Positions 1-5,279 of a stretch of 5,571 nt of DNA are shown piece after piece. The stretch lies in contig JAHZEE010000021.1 in the NCBI GenBank assembly GCA_019421975.1, positions 8,615 through 14,185 on the forward strand. The letters run 5' to 3'. Position 1 is the first letter of the stretch; the number at the start of each line of letters is the position of its first letter. The position numbers and the translations under genes were made by a program. A model generated the notes under the pieces. It saw only the letters and a list, made by a program, of their open reading frames with translations. It did not search any database and was not told the origin of the DNA. This DNA is from Clostridiales bacterium (GTDB lineage Bacteria; Bacillota; Clostridia; Oscillospirales; Oscillospiraceae).

Positions 1-86
1 TCGGGCGAATACTGCACCACATGATTGCCGTACTCCGCCAGTTCCTCCGGCGTTCTCGGCTCGCTTGCATAAACTTTTTCTGCCAT
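1..86 (-). CDS. N-terminal fragment of an unrecognised protein, runs off the left edge
   Basis: Reading leftward from an ATG at 86-84, 28 codons are open to the window edge. The peptide begins MAEKVYASEPRTPEELAEYG and is acidic and soluble-looking, with no signal peptide or membrane segment. A clear AGGAG Shine-Dalgarno (94-98 on the minus strand) sits 7 nt upstream of the ATG, which supports a real start. It lies 54 bp downstream of the MATE exporter on the same strand with no terminator hairpin between, so co-transcription is likely. I do not recognise the family from so short a piece; no function is proposed. Confidence 0.72.
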   Translation of the reverse strand, partial: MAEKVYASEPRTPEELAEYGNHVVQYSP

Positions 87-93
87 AGCCAAT

Positions 94-98
94 CTCCT
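94..98 (-). promoter_or_regulatory. Shine-Dalgarno site of the left-edge gene
   Basis: On the minus strand AGGAG lies 7 nt before the ATG at 86-84. It is the main support for calling this truncated reading frame a gene. Confidence 0.7.
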
Positions 99-140
99 AT
101 CAAACATCCTGAAATAAATTCATATTGAGACGCTGCCTTA

Positions 141-1523
141 TCAGCGGATTCTCTCTCTTTCGGCCCTCTGCTGCCGTAAAGCAGCCTTCTGCTTCCAGCC
201 GCCATGAAAATAGTACATCAGTACAAATGCCAGGGTGATCGCCCACGAGATCGGAAATGCCCACCAGATCCCCACATAACCGGTCCCAAACCAGCGCAGA
301 AGGCACCAGGCCAACACCACACGCAGCAGCATCATGGCCACCATGGAGATCATCGAGAACAGCGTATCGCCCGCGCCCGCCATGGTATTCAGCGCACTGT
401 GCACAAGGCCCAAAATACAGTAGAACAGCGGTGTGACCGCCAGCATGCTCATCCCCATCCGTACCACGGCCCCGGTCAGCGCCGGGTCCTCCCCTGCCGA
501 CACCAACAGCTCCATCAGGGTCTGACGAAGGGGAACCACCAGTGCCGTCAGAACCAGGCAGACGCCCACCGTAATGGCATTGTTTGCCCGATAGCCCAGC
601 CGCACCCGATCCAGCCGCTCTGCGCCCACATTCTGCGCGGCATAGGCGGAAATCGCGCTGCCGAGACTGATAATGGGCATGACAGCCAGGGTATCGACCT
701 TGGCGGCCGCGGCATAGCCTGCAATGAGCGCCGTGCCAAAGGGATTGATCAGCCACTGCATCAGCACATGGCCCAGGGAAATGCTGGCCTGCTGCAGCCC
801 CATCGGAAGCCCAAACCGAAGTGTCGTCCGAAACAACGCCCCGTCAAACGCCGCCCCCCTGGGGTTTAAAAGCGGCACCGTACGCAGCACATAGCGCCAG
901 GTCAAAAGCGCCGAGACCCCCTGCGAGAGAATGGTCGCCAGCGCCGCGCCCCGGACGCCCCACTTGAGTCCGCAGACAAACAGGAAATCCAGTCCCACAT
1001 TGAGGCAGCAGGCAAACATCAGAAAATAGAGCGGCGCCCTGGTATTGCCAAGCCCCCGCAGCAGGCCTGCCAATTGATTATAGTAGACATTGCAGATCAG
1101 GCCGCAGAGGATGGTGCGCAGATAGGTCTCCGCCGCCGCAAAATCCTCCTGTGGCGTACGCAGCGCCGTCAGCAGCGGCCCGACCAGCAGTTGACCCACC
1201 AGAGTCAGAATGAGCGCCATGGCCAGCGAGGTCCAGAGGACCGTCGCAACCGCCCTTGGCAGCCGGTCCTGTTTCCCGGCGCCAAAGAGCTGAGAGACGA
1301 GGATGGAGGCGCCGACACTCAGTCCCATCAGCAGGGCGTTGATCAGATTAAAGACCGGGGAGGCAATCCCCACCCCCGCCAGCGCCTGAGCCCCTGCATA
1401 GCGTCCTACAATCATGGTATCTACCAGATTATAAGATGCCTGGAACAGGTTTCCCAATAGTAAAGGAACCGCCAGGGCAATAATCAGTTTCCATGGCGTG
1501 TCCCTCGTCAGATCCCGTACCAA
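141..1523 (-). CDS. MATE family efflux transporter
   Basis: Polytopic inner-membrane exporter of the MATE (multidrug and toxic compound extrusion) family, which uses H+ or Na+ gradients to expel cationic drugs and other organic molecules. About 460 aa and 12 predicted helices, the normal family length, in two homologous MatE halves. Visible family signatures, numbered from the TTG start: a first helix with PLLLGNLFQASYNLVDTMIVG (about 20-40), GLLRGLGNTRAP (about 153-164), the second-half AQNVGA (about 295-300) and ALNTMAGAGDT (about 377-387). The tail is basic and cytoplasmic. Start choice: the frame is open to an ATG at 1586-1584, but that ATG has no Shine-Dalgarno and would add about 21 residues not typical of the family. 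The ATG at 1529 has AGAGGG only 1 nt away. TTG at 1523-1521 has AGAGGG (1531-1536) at 7 nt and gives the usual short N-terminus before helix 1. Substrate unknown. Family call is firm; the start is less so. Confidence 0.93.
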   Translation of the reverse strand: MVRDLTRDTPWKLIIALAVPLLLGNLFQASYNLVDTMIVGRYAGAQALAGVGIASPVFNLINALLMGLSVGASILVSQLFGAGKQDRLPRAVATVLWTSLAMALILTLVGQLLVGPLLTALRTPQEDFAAAETYLRTILCGLICNVYYNQLAGLLRGLGNTRAPLYFLMFACCLNVGLDFLFVCGLKWGVRGAALATILSQGVSALLTWRYVLRTVPLLNPRGAAFDGALFRTTLRFGLPMGLQQASISLGHVLMQWLINPFGTALIAGYAAAAKVDTLAVMPIISLGSAISAYAAQNVGAERLDRVRLGYRANNAITVGVCLVLTALVVPLRQTLMELLVSAGEDPALTGAVVRMGMSMLAVTPLFYCILGLVHSALNTMAGAGDTLFSMISMVAMMLLRVVLAWCLLRWFGTGYVGIWWAFPISWAITLAFVLMYYFHGGWKQKAALRQQRAERERIR

Positions 1524-1530
1524 CCGCATT

Positions 1531-1536
1531 CCCTCT
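1531..1536 (-). promoter_or_regulatory. Shine-Dalgarno that favours a TTG start for the MATE gene
   Basis: On the minus strand AGAGGG is followed by 7 nt and then TTG (1523-1521). The same site is only 1 nt from the in-frame ATG at 1529-1527, too close for efficient initiation, so the TTG is preferred. Confidence 0.5.
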
Positions 1537-1607
1537 TTGTGAAGTCTCAGCCAGGTTATGTGAAAAAAGTAACAAACTTTTTTCATCTAACATCGCAGTC
1601 TATGTAT

Positions 1608-1636
1608 ACTATAGCCAAAATAGGTCCTGTCGTCAA
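1608..1636 (-). promoter_or_regulatory. Sigma-A-type promoter for the MATE gene
   Basis: On the minus strand TTGACG (1636-1631) and TATAGT (1613-1608) are separated by exactly 17 bp; each box matches consensus at five of six positions. Transcription would begin near 1601. This leaves roughly 80 nt of leader before the TTG start, or about 15 nt before the upstream ATG at 1586. Confidence 0.7.
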
Positions 1637-1673
1637 ATGCCCCTCTCCGTCTGATATAAGTATTATCTATTGC

Positions 1674-1741
1674 ATCATCAGCAAATTCATTTTATGATCC
1701 AAAAAGGTGCCATAAGGAATCTACAGCTTTATCATCAGCAA
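1674..1741. repeat. 11-bp direct repeat, copies 57 bp apart
   Basis: ATCATCAGCAA occurs at 1674-1684 and again at 1731-1741. Flanking bases show weak further similarity. Its location between two divergent promoters allows a regulatory reading, but the spacing is not a whole number of helical turns and chance similarity is possible. Confidence 0.4.
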
Positions 1742-1808
1742 TCGTTTTGATTCATTCCTTTGTCATACTCCACTAAATTCCCTCGCCCATATTTCCCACA
1801 CCTGCGAA

Positions 1809-1837
1809 TTTACAAATCCATTCTATTATATTATAAT
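1809..1837 (+). promoter_or_regulatory. Sigma-A-type promoter for the LysR-type regulator
   Basis: TTTACA (1809-1814) and a perfect TATAAT (1832-1837) are separated by 17 bp. Transcription would start near 1844, giving a leader of about 130 nt. The -10 box is the right half of a palindrome, ATTATA-T-TATAAT (1825-1837), and a T-N11-A pattern as in LysR-family boxes spans 1824-1836. Autorepression by the encoded regulator is therefore possible, though AT-rich DNA gives such matches easily. Confidence 0.7.
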
Positions 1838-1956
1838 TGTAATCAGACTGAATAGGGAAATATAGGCCCAACGGCTGAATCCATTGGTTGGTATCACATC
1901 GGATCGAGCTTCATGCAACCGTGGCTTTTCCTGTAGAAGTCACTCAGGAAGTAGAG

Positions 1957-1964
1957 AAAGGTGG
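1957..1964 (+). promoter_or_regulatory. Shine-Dalgarno that fixes the TTG start of the LysR-type gene
   Basis: AAAGGTGG lies 9 nt before TTG 1974-1976. No ATG with a comparable site exists upstream in the frame, so this site decides the start. Confidence 0.65.
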
Positions 1965-1973
1965 GTTCCTCTT

Positions 1974-2888
1974 TTGGATATTCGAGGACTGAAATACTTT
2001 ATCAGCGCCGCAGAGTGTTTAAACTTTACCCGGGCAGCCAAGGAGTGCTTTATCACACAGACCGCCATGAGCCAGCACATTGCCAACATGGAAAAGGAGC
2101 TGGGGTTTCAGCTCTTTATTCGCAACAACCGAAATGTGGAGCTGACGGTCGCGGGTCGGGATTTCTACGATCAGGTCAAGAACATCGTCCACAGCTATGA
2201 CCACGCCGTCCGGCACAGCCAGAATCTGTCCACGGGCAGTGAGGGCAGCATCTCCGTCATCATCTCCAGCTCCATCGACGGGCTGGCCTTTATGCCACGC
2301 TTTCGCTATTTTAAAGCGCACCATCCGACCATCAGCCTGACAGTCCGGATCTCTTCGCCGCGCTACATGGTCGACCAGCTCAAGCGCGGAGAGGCGGATA
2401 TCGCCATCTGCTGGCCGGAGGAAATGCAGCAGAATGACGACATTTTTGTGCAGAATCTGGCGGAATTCAAAGGATGTCTTGTCTGCCGCAACGACCATCC
2501 GCTGGCCAGCTGCCGCAGCATCACCCCGGAGAAGCTGCAGGATGCTCAGTTCTCCATGGTGGATCTCACCGGTATGCCCAACACCTATCGCGCCCACTGC
2601 CGCGACTGGAAGCGCATGGGGCTTCCGCTGCCCTCAGAAGCGCCGGTATTCGACAAGGTCAACCGGGTGGAGGAGATCCTGTTTTCTGTCATTATGAACA
2701 ACTACCTGGCGATTCTGCCGGAATATGTGAAGAACAACTCCACGGGTGATCTGGCGTTTCTCCCCCTGGAGCTTCCCAGCCCCCTGATGTTCACCGTCTC
2801 CTCCGGCTCCATGATCAACAACCCCAATCCGGCGCTGCCCATTGTGCTGGATGTCCTGAGAGACGGCCGGATTCCGATGAACTATTGA
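1974..2888 (+). CDS. LysR-type transcriptional regulator
   Basis: DNA-binding regulator of the LysR family, normally a homotetramer that activates or represses neighbouring genes when a small ligand binds. From the TTG start the protein is 304 aa, the usual length. An N-terminal winged helix-turn-helix covers about residues 3-61: MDIRGLKYFISAAE, then NFTRAAKECFITQTAMSQHI (17-36) as the HTH, then ELGFQLFIRNNRNVELTVAG. A linker helix follows, then a LysR-type substrate-binding domain from about 88 to 295. The frame is open 30 codons further upstream, to 1884, but that extension (rich in Ser, Arg and Cys) is unlike the family and lacks a ribosome site; TTG with AAAGGTGG is preferred. It is divergent from the MATE gene and lies just upstream, on the same strand, of the MFS-SDR operon. 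Either could be its target, the latter being the more usual pairing with a catabolic enzyme. The ligand is unknown. Confidence 0.95.
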   Translation: MDIRGLKYFISAAECLNFTRAAKECFITQTAMSQHIANMEKELGFQLFIRNNRNVELTVAGRDFYDQVKNIVHSYDHAVRHSQNLSTGSEGSISVIISSSIDGLAFMPRFRYFKAHHPTISLTVRISSPRYMVDQLKRGEADIAICWPEEMQQNDDIFVQNLAEFKGCLVCRNDHPLASCRSITPEKLQDAQFSMVDLTGMPNTYRAHCRDWKRMGLPLPSEAPVFDKVNRVEEILFSVIMNNYLAILPEYVKNNSTGDLAFLPLELPSPLMFTVSSGSMINNPNPALPIVLDVLRDGRIPMNY

Positions 2889-2927
2889 TCAGATTGTCTT
2901 AAAATTATCTTACTGGGTTATGGAATC

Positions 2928-2973
2928 AGAAGAAGGACTTTTTGTTATTGTTTTAACAAAAAGTCCTTCTTCT
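2928..2973. terminator. Perfect 20-bp inverted repeat after the LysR-type gene, probable terminator
   Basis: Left arm 2928-2947 and right arm 2954-2973 are exact reverse complements, with a 6-nt loop TTGTTT. The hairpin lies 39 bp after the regulator's stop, where a terminator is expected. It is atypical: the stem is AT-rich with the T-run inside the arm, and the right arm is followed by CGTTTAAAG and not by a clean T-tract. It could instead be an operator or a transcript-stabilising hairpin. It ends 21 bp before the -35 box of the MFS promoter. Confidence 0.6.
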
Positions 2974-2994
2974 CGTTTAAAGATTTATAATAAT

Positions 2995-3023
2995 TTTACA
3001 ATTGTTCATTCTTTCTTTACAAT
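2995..3023 (+). promoter_or_regulatory. Sigma-A-type promoter of the MFS-SDR operon
   Basis: TTTACA (2995-3000) and TACAAT (3018-3023) are 17 bp apart, each one mismatch from consensus. Transcription would start near 3030. Both boxes lie inside copies of the 9-bp repeat TTTACAATT (2995-3003 and 3016-3024), so a repressor reading that repeat would cover both polymerase contacts. Confidence 0.7.
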
Positions 3024-3030
3024 TTAAGCT

Positions 3031-3150
3031 AGGCGTGATTCATGCTCGCCCATTCCTGCCGCAGGGGCTTCACAGAGACGACCTGCCGTCCGGGAAGGAA
3101 CCTTCCGCACTGTGCGGAGATATTCAGGTAGAAAGAGAGTGTGTACCCCT
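3031..3150 (+). promoter_or_regulatory. GC-rich, palindrome-dense 5' leader of the MFS-SDR operon
   Basis: The leader shifts abruptly from the AT-rich promoter to GC-rich sequence with a series of short stems. These are GGCG/CGCC (3032-3035, 3047-3050), CCTGC/GCAGG (3055-3065), GACG/CGTC (3077-3080, 3087-3090), GGAAG/CTTCC (3093-3097, 3102-3106) and CCGCA/TGCGG (3105-3109, 3113-3117). Some pairings exclude each other: GCAGG 3061-3065 can also pair with CCTGC 3082-3086, and the last two stems share 3105-3106. I recognise no known riboswitch or T-box consensus. No clear terminator with a U-tract is present. A structured regulatory leader or protein-binding site is an inference. Confidence 0.4.
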
Positions 3151-4365
3151 ATGCAAAAAAGTTCGTATCGCTGGGCAATTCTGTTCATCTTGGTGTTCGG
3201 CACTGCAATGCTGAACTTCTCCAATTTGATTTTTGCCTCCCGCCCCACCGATGTGATGGCGCAGTTCAATATGACACAGGGGCAATTGACCGCCATCTCC
3301 ACCGTTGGCCAGCTCCCCGGGGCATTCTTCAGCATCTGGCTCGGCCATATGTTTGATAAGAAGGGCGTCCGGATGCTGCCTGGCATTCTGCTGGCACTGG
3401 CCGCTGCATGCCAGATCTGGCGTATTTTCGCAACGGACTATGTCTCTTTGTTTATCATCACCTTCCTGGCCGGCACCTTCTTCCTGCCCACCCAGATCCT
3501 GCAGGGCAAGATGCTGGGCGTCTGGTTCCCCCGTGAGGACATGGGCACAGCCCTGGGAATCTATGGCGCTGCGGCCGGTATCGGCACCACGCTGGCCTTT
3601 GCCTTCGGCAATATGTTCCCGTCCATCAGCGTCGCATTTACCTTCATCGCCGTCGGCTATGTGGTCGAGGCGGTTCTGTGGTTTGCAGTGGCCAAAATGC
3701 CCGCCCAGCTGCAGGCAGGCCCGGCGCTGCCAAAGGGCAGCTACAAAAATGTCTTTAAAAGCAAGAATATGTGGCTGCTTATGATCTGCGGCGGCCTGTC
3801 TGTCGGCGCTGCGCTGCTGCTCAACACCTATCTTGTCAACGCGTTTCTTGCCAAGGGCATGGAGCCTGCGGCCGCCAGCTCGGTTGCAACCACGCTGAAC
3901 ATTGCCCTGGTCATCGGCGGCGTCTTGTCCGGTATTGTCGTCTCGAAGGTCGGCCGCTATAACCTCCCCTACATTGTCATCTGTGTCGGCGGTGCAATCC
4001 TGTACTATATCGCCTATATGATCCCGGTCAGCGCACTGACCTATATTCTGGTCGCAGTCGGCGGCGTCATCGTATCCGGCTCCATCGGCGTCAACATGGC
4101 CCGGATTCCGCTGCTGCCTCTCACCGGCGAGTTTGGTATGGAGGATGTGGGTGTCGCAGGCGGCATGAACAACACTGCAGTCGGCATCTGCGGCTTTGTA
4201 CTTCCCACCCTTGTGGCCACCTTCGTCGGCAGCAACTATACGGTGATCTTCACCCTGATGGCCATTTTCCTGGTGATCATCGCCATCATCGGCGGCGTGC
4301 TGATGCCGGAGCTGGGCGAAAAGGGCAAGCTGGCCCAGCAGGCCCGCGAGAAAGCCAATCATTGA
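3151..4365 (+). CDS. MFS transporter
   Basis: Major facilitator superfamily secondary transporter in the cytoplasmic membrane, moving a small molecule by symport, antiport or uniport. The product is 404 aa with about 12 hydrophobic helices in two six-helix halves. The MFS motif A lies between helices 2 and 3 as GHMFDKKGVR (65-74), with a weaker copy, SKVGRY, in the second half (about 265-270). A central hydrophilic loop lies at about 181-206, and the cytoplasmic tail (about 386-404) is charged and lysine-rich. The ATG at 3151 starts directly before helix 1, as usual. An in-frame GTG at 3112 would add 13 residues and overlap the leader palindromes. The ribosome site is weak (AAAGAGAG, about 11 nt upstream). 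It heads a two-gene operon with the SDR 59 bp downstream, so the carrier probably moves that enzyme's substrate or product. Direction and substrate cannot be read from the sequence. Confidence 0.92.
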   Translation: MQKSSYRWAILFILVFGTAMLNFSNLIFASRPTDVMAQFNMTQGQLTAISTVGQLPGAFFSIWLGHMFDKKGVRMLPGILLALAAACQIWRIFATDYVSLFIITFLAGTFFLPTQILQGKMLGVWFPREDMGTALGIYGAAAGIGTTLAFAFGNMFPSISVAFTFIAVGYVVEAVLWFAVAKMPAQLQAGPALPKGSYKNVFKSKNMWLLMICGGLSVGAALLLNTYLVNAFLAKGMEPAAASSVATTLNIALVIGGVLSGIVVSKVGRYNLPYIVICVGGAILYYIAYMIPVSALTYILVAVGGVIVSGSIGVNMARIPLLPLTGEFGMEDVGVAGGMNNTAVGICGFVLPTLVATFVGSNYTVIFTLMAIFLVIIAIIGGVLMPELGEKGKLAQQAREKANH

Positions 4366-4401
4366 TCCTATCACTTGGCTCTACAGCCAGGCTTCAATCA
4401 A
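4362..4401 (+). other. Intercistronic hairpin between the MFS and SDR genes
   Basis: An inner stem TGGCT-CTAC-AGCCA (4376-4389), extendable by one G-T and one C-G pair, is enclosed by TTGAT (4362-4366) pairing with ATCAA (4397-4401). There is no following U-run, so it is not a terminator. It could affect mRNA processing or the relative expression of the two genes. Confidence 0.3.
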
Positions 4402-4409
4402 GAAATATA

Positions 4410-4416
4410 AAGGAGG
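4410..4416 (+). promoter_or_regulatory. Strong Shine-Dalgarno of the SDR gene
   Basis: AAGGAGG lies 8 nt before the ATG at 4425. It rules out the longer frame that opens at 4362 and overlaps the MFS stop. It is much stronger than the MFS ribosome site, which suggests higher translation of the enzyme than of the carrier. Confidence 0.85.
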
Positions 4417-4424
4417 ATTTTATC

Positions 4425-5195
4425 ATGGGTAGAATGGAAGGCAAAATTGCAGTTGTCACAGGTGTCGGCTCCGGCATCGGCCGCGCGGTCGTCACAATGT
4501 TCGCAAAAGAGGGCGCAAAGGTCATCGGTGCGGACTTCAACCCGGTGGAAGGTCAGAAAACCATCGATGCCATCAACGCTGCCGGCGGAGAGGGCACCTT
4601 TGTGGCTGCCAACCTGCGCGTCAAGGCCGATGTCGACAAGATCTATGATGTGGCCATGGAGAAGTACGGCACCATCACCACCCTGGCCAACTGTGCCGGC
4701 GTCCTCGTCCACGCCCCGTTCCTGGATCAAAATGATAAGGACTACGACTTTATCAGCGAGACCAACTACCGGGCCTACATCTGGATGATGCAGAAGTTCC
4801 TGCCGGTCATGACCAAGGAGAATTCCCATGGCAAAAACGCTGTTCTGAACATCGCCTCCATCTCCTCGATCAAGCCGGAGAGCGACGCCTATTTCTACGG
4901 CGGCTTCAAGGCTGCAGTGGACCTCACCACCCGGAACCTGAGCCGCGAGTTCTCTCCGCAGGGTGTCCGCCTCAATGTCATCTGCCCTGGCCCCGTGCAG
5001 ACCAACATGACGCCGAAGGAAGTCCGTGAGAGTCCGGAGATCCAGGCCGAGATGTGCAAGCATGTCTGCTCCATCGGCCGTCTGGGCGAGCCGGAGGATA
5101 TCGCCTATGCTGCGACCTATCTCTGCTCCGATGAGGCCTCCTGGGTGACCGGCGCGCATTTCGTCATCGACGGCGGCGCCTGCATGATGGGCTGA
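4425..5195 (+). CDS. SDR family NAD-dependent oxidoreductase
   Basis: Classical short-chain dehydrogenase/reductase, a soluble Rossmann-fold enzyme that interconverts an alcohol and a ketone with NAD(P). At 256 aa it has the normal length. Visible motifs: cofactor loop TGVGSGIG (12-19); Asp37 at the end of strand beta-2, which usually means NAD(H) preference; NCAG (89-92), a variant of NNAG; the catalytic set Asn114, Ser145, Tyr158 and Lys162; NVICPGPVQT after the active site; and the C-terminal VTGAHFVIDGG. Oddities: the active-site segment reads YGGFK where YxxSK is common, and the adenine-contacting Asp of the usual DV/DL turn appears to be Asn63 (AANLR). It is the second gene of an operon with the MFS carrier and ends at a strong terminator. 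Candidate substrates include steroids or bile acids, sugars or polyols, and hydroxy-acids; none is favoured by the sequence. Family call is firm. Confidence 0.95.
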   Translation: MGRMEGKIAVVTGVGSGIGRAVVTMFAKEGAKVIGADFNPVEGQKTIDAINAAGGEGTFVAANLRVKADVDKIYDVAMEKYGTITTLANCAGVLVHAPFLDQNDKDYDFISETNYRAYIWMMQKFLPVMTKENSHGKNAVLNIASISSIKPESDAYFYGGFKAAVDLTTRNLSREFSPQGVRLNVICPGPVQTNMTPKEVRESPEIQAEMCKHVCSIGRLGEPEDIAYAATYLCSDEASWVTGAHFVIDGGACMMG

Positions 5196-5236
5196 TCCAT
5201 ACAATCGTCTCACTGATCCAAACCAAGTGCGAAATA

Positions 5237-5279
5237 AAAAAGCGGCCGGGATGGGCAATGCCCATCCCGGCCGCTTTTT
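5237..5279. terminator. Bidirectional Rho-independent terminator
   Basis: A 20-bp perfect stem (5237-5256 with 5260-5279) and 3-nt loop AAT. The core is GC-rich (GCGGCCGGGATGGGC), with A5 on one side and T5 on the other. It lies 41 bp after the SDR stop. Read on the minus strand it ends in a T6 run followed by ATTT, so it also terminates the convergent macro-domain gene, whose TAA stop (5280-5278) overlaps the base of the stem. Confidence 0.95.

Larger units (their letters stand above)
1524..1973. other. Divergent control region between the MATE gene and the LysR-type gene
   Basis: About 450 bp without a convincing gene. It contains a leftward promoter (1608-1636), a rightward promoter (1809-1837) with a palindrome over its -10 box, and a leader of about 130 nt before the regulator's TTG start. 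Between the two promoters, 1637-1808 is AT-rich. The only structure seen there is an 11-bp direct repeat at 1674-1684 and 1731-1741. Divergence of a LysR-type gene from a neighbour is a classical arrangement for regulator control of that neighbour, but no operator can be proven from sequence alone. Confidence 0.6.

Noticed and set aside
204..869. 221-codon plus-strand open frame inside the MATE gene
   Set aside because: The product is dominated by His, Gln, Pro and Arg, the usual antisense shadow of a hydrophobic membrane protein.
1884..1973. 30-codon N-terminal extension of the LysR-type protein
   Set aside because: No ribosome site and composition unlike the family; the TTG at 1974 gives the standard MDIRGLKYF start with AAAGGTGG upstream.
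3031..3150. T-box or known riboswitch in the MFS leader
   Set aside because: No T-box core (GGGTGGNACCGCG-like) or other consensus I recognise, and no terminator with a T-tract before the gene; kept only as an unexplained structured leader.
3002..3214. 70-codon plus-strand open frame across the MFS leader
   Set aside because: It starts upstream of the predicted transcription start, inside the promoter spacer, lacks a Shine-Dalgarno and overlaps the MFS gene out of frame.
3124..4374. 416-codon minus-strand open frame antisense to the MFS gene
   Set aside because: It mirrors the MFS codons, its product is very rich in Asp, His and Gln with no recognisable domain, and it has no ribosome site; a shadow caused by biased third positions.
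4362..4424. 21-codon N-terminal extension of the SDR that would overlap the MFS stop
   Set aside because: The strong AAGGAGG at 4410-4416 and the standard SDR N-terminus place the start at 4425.
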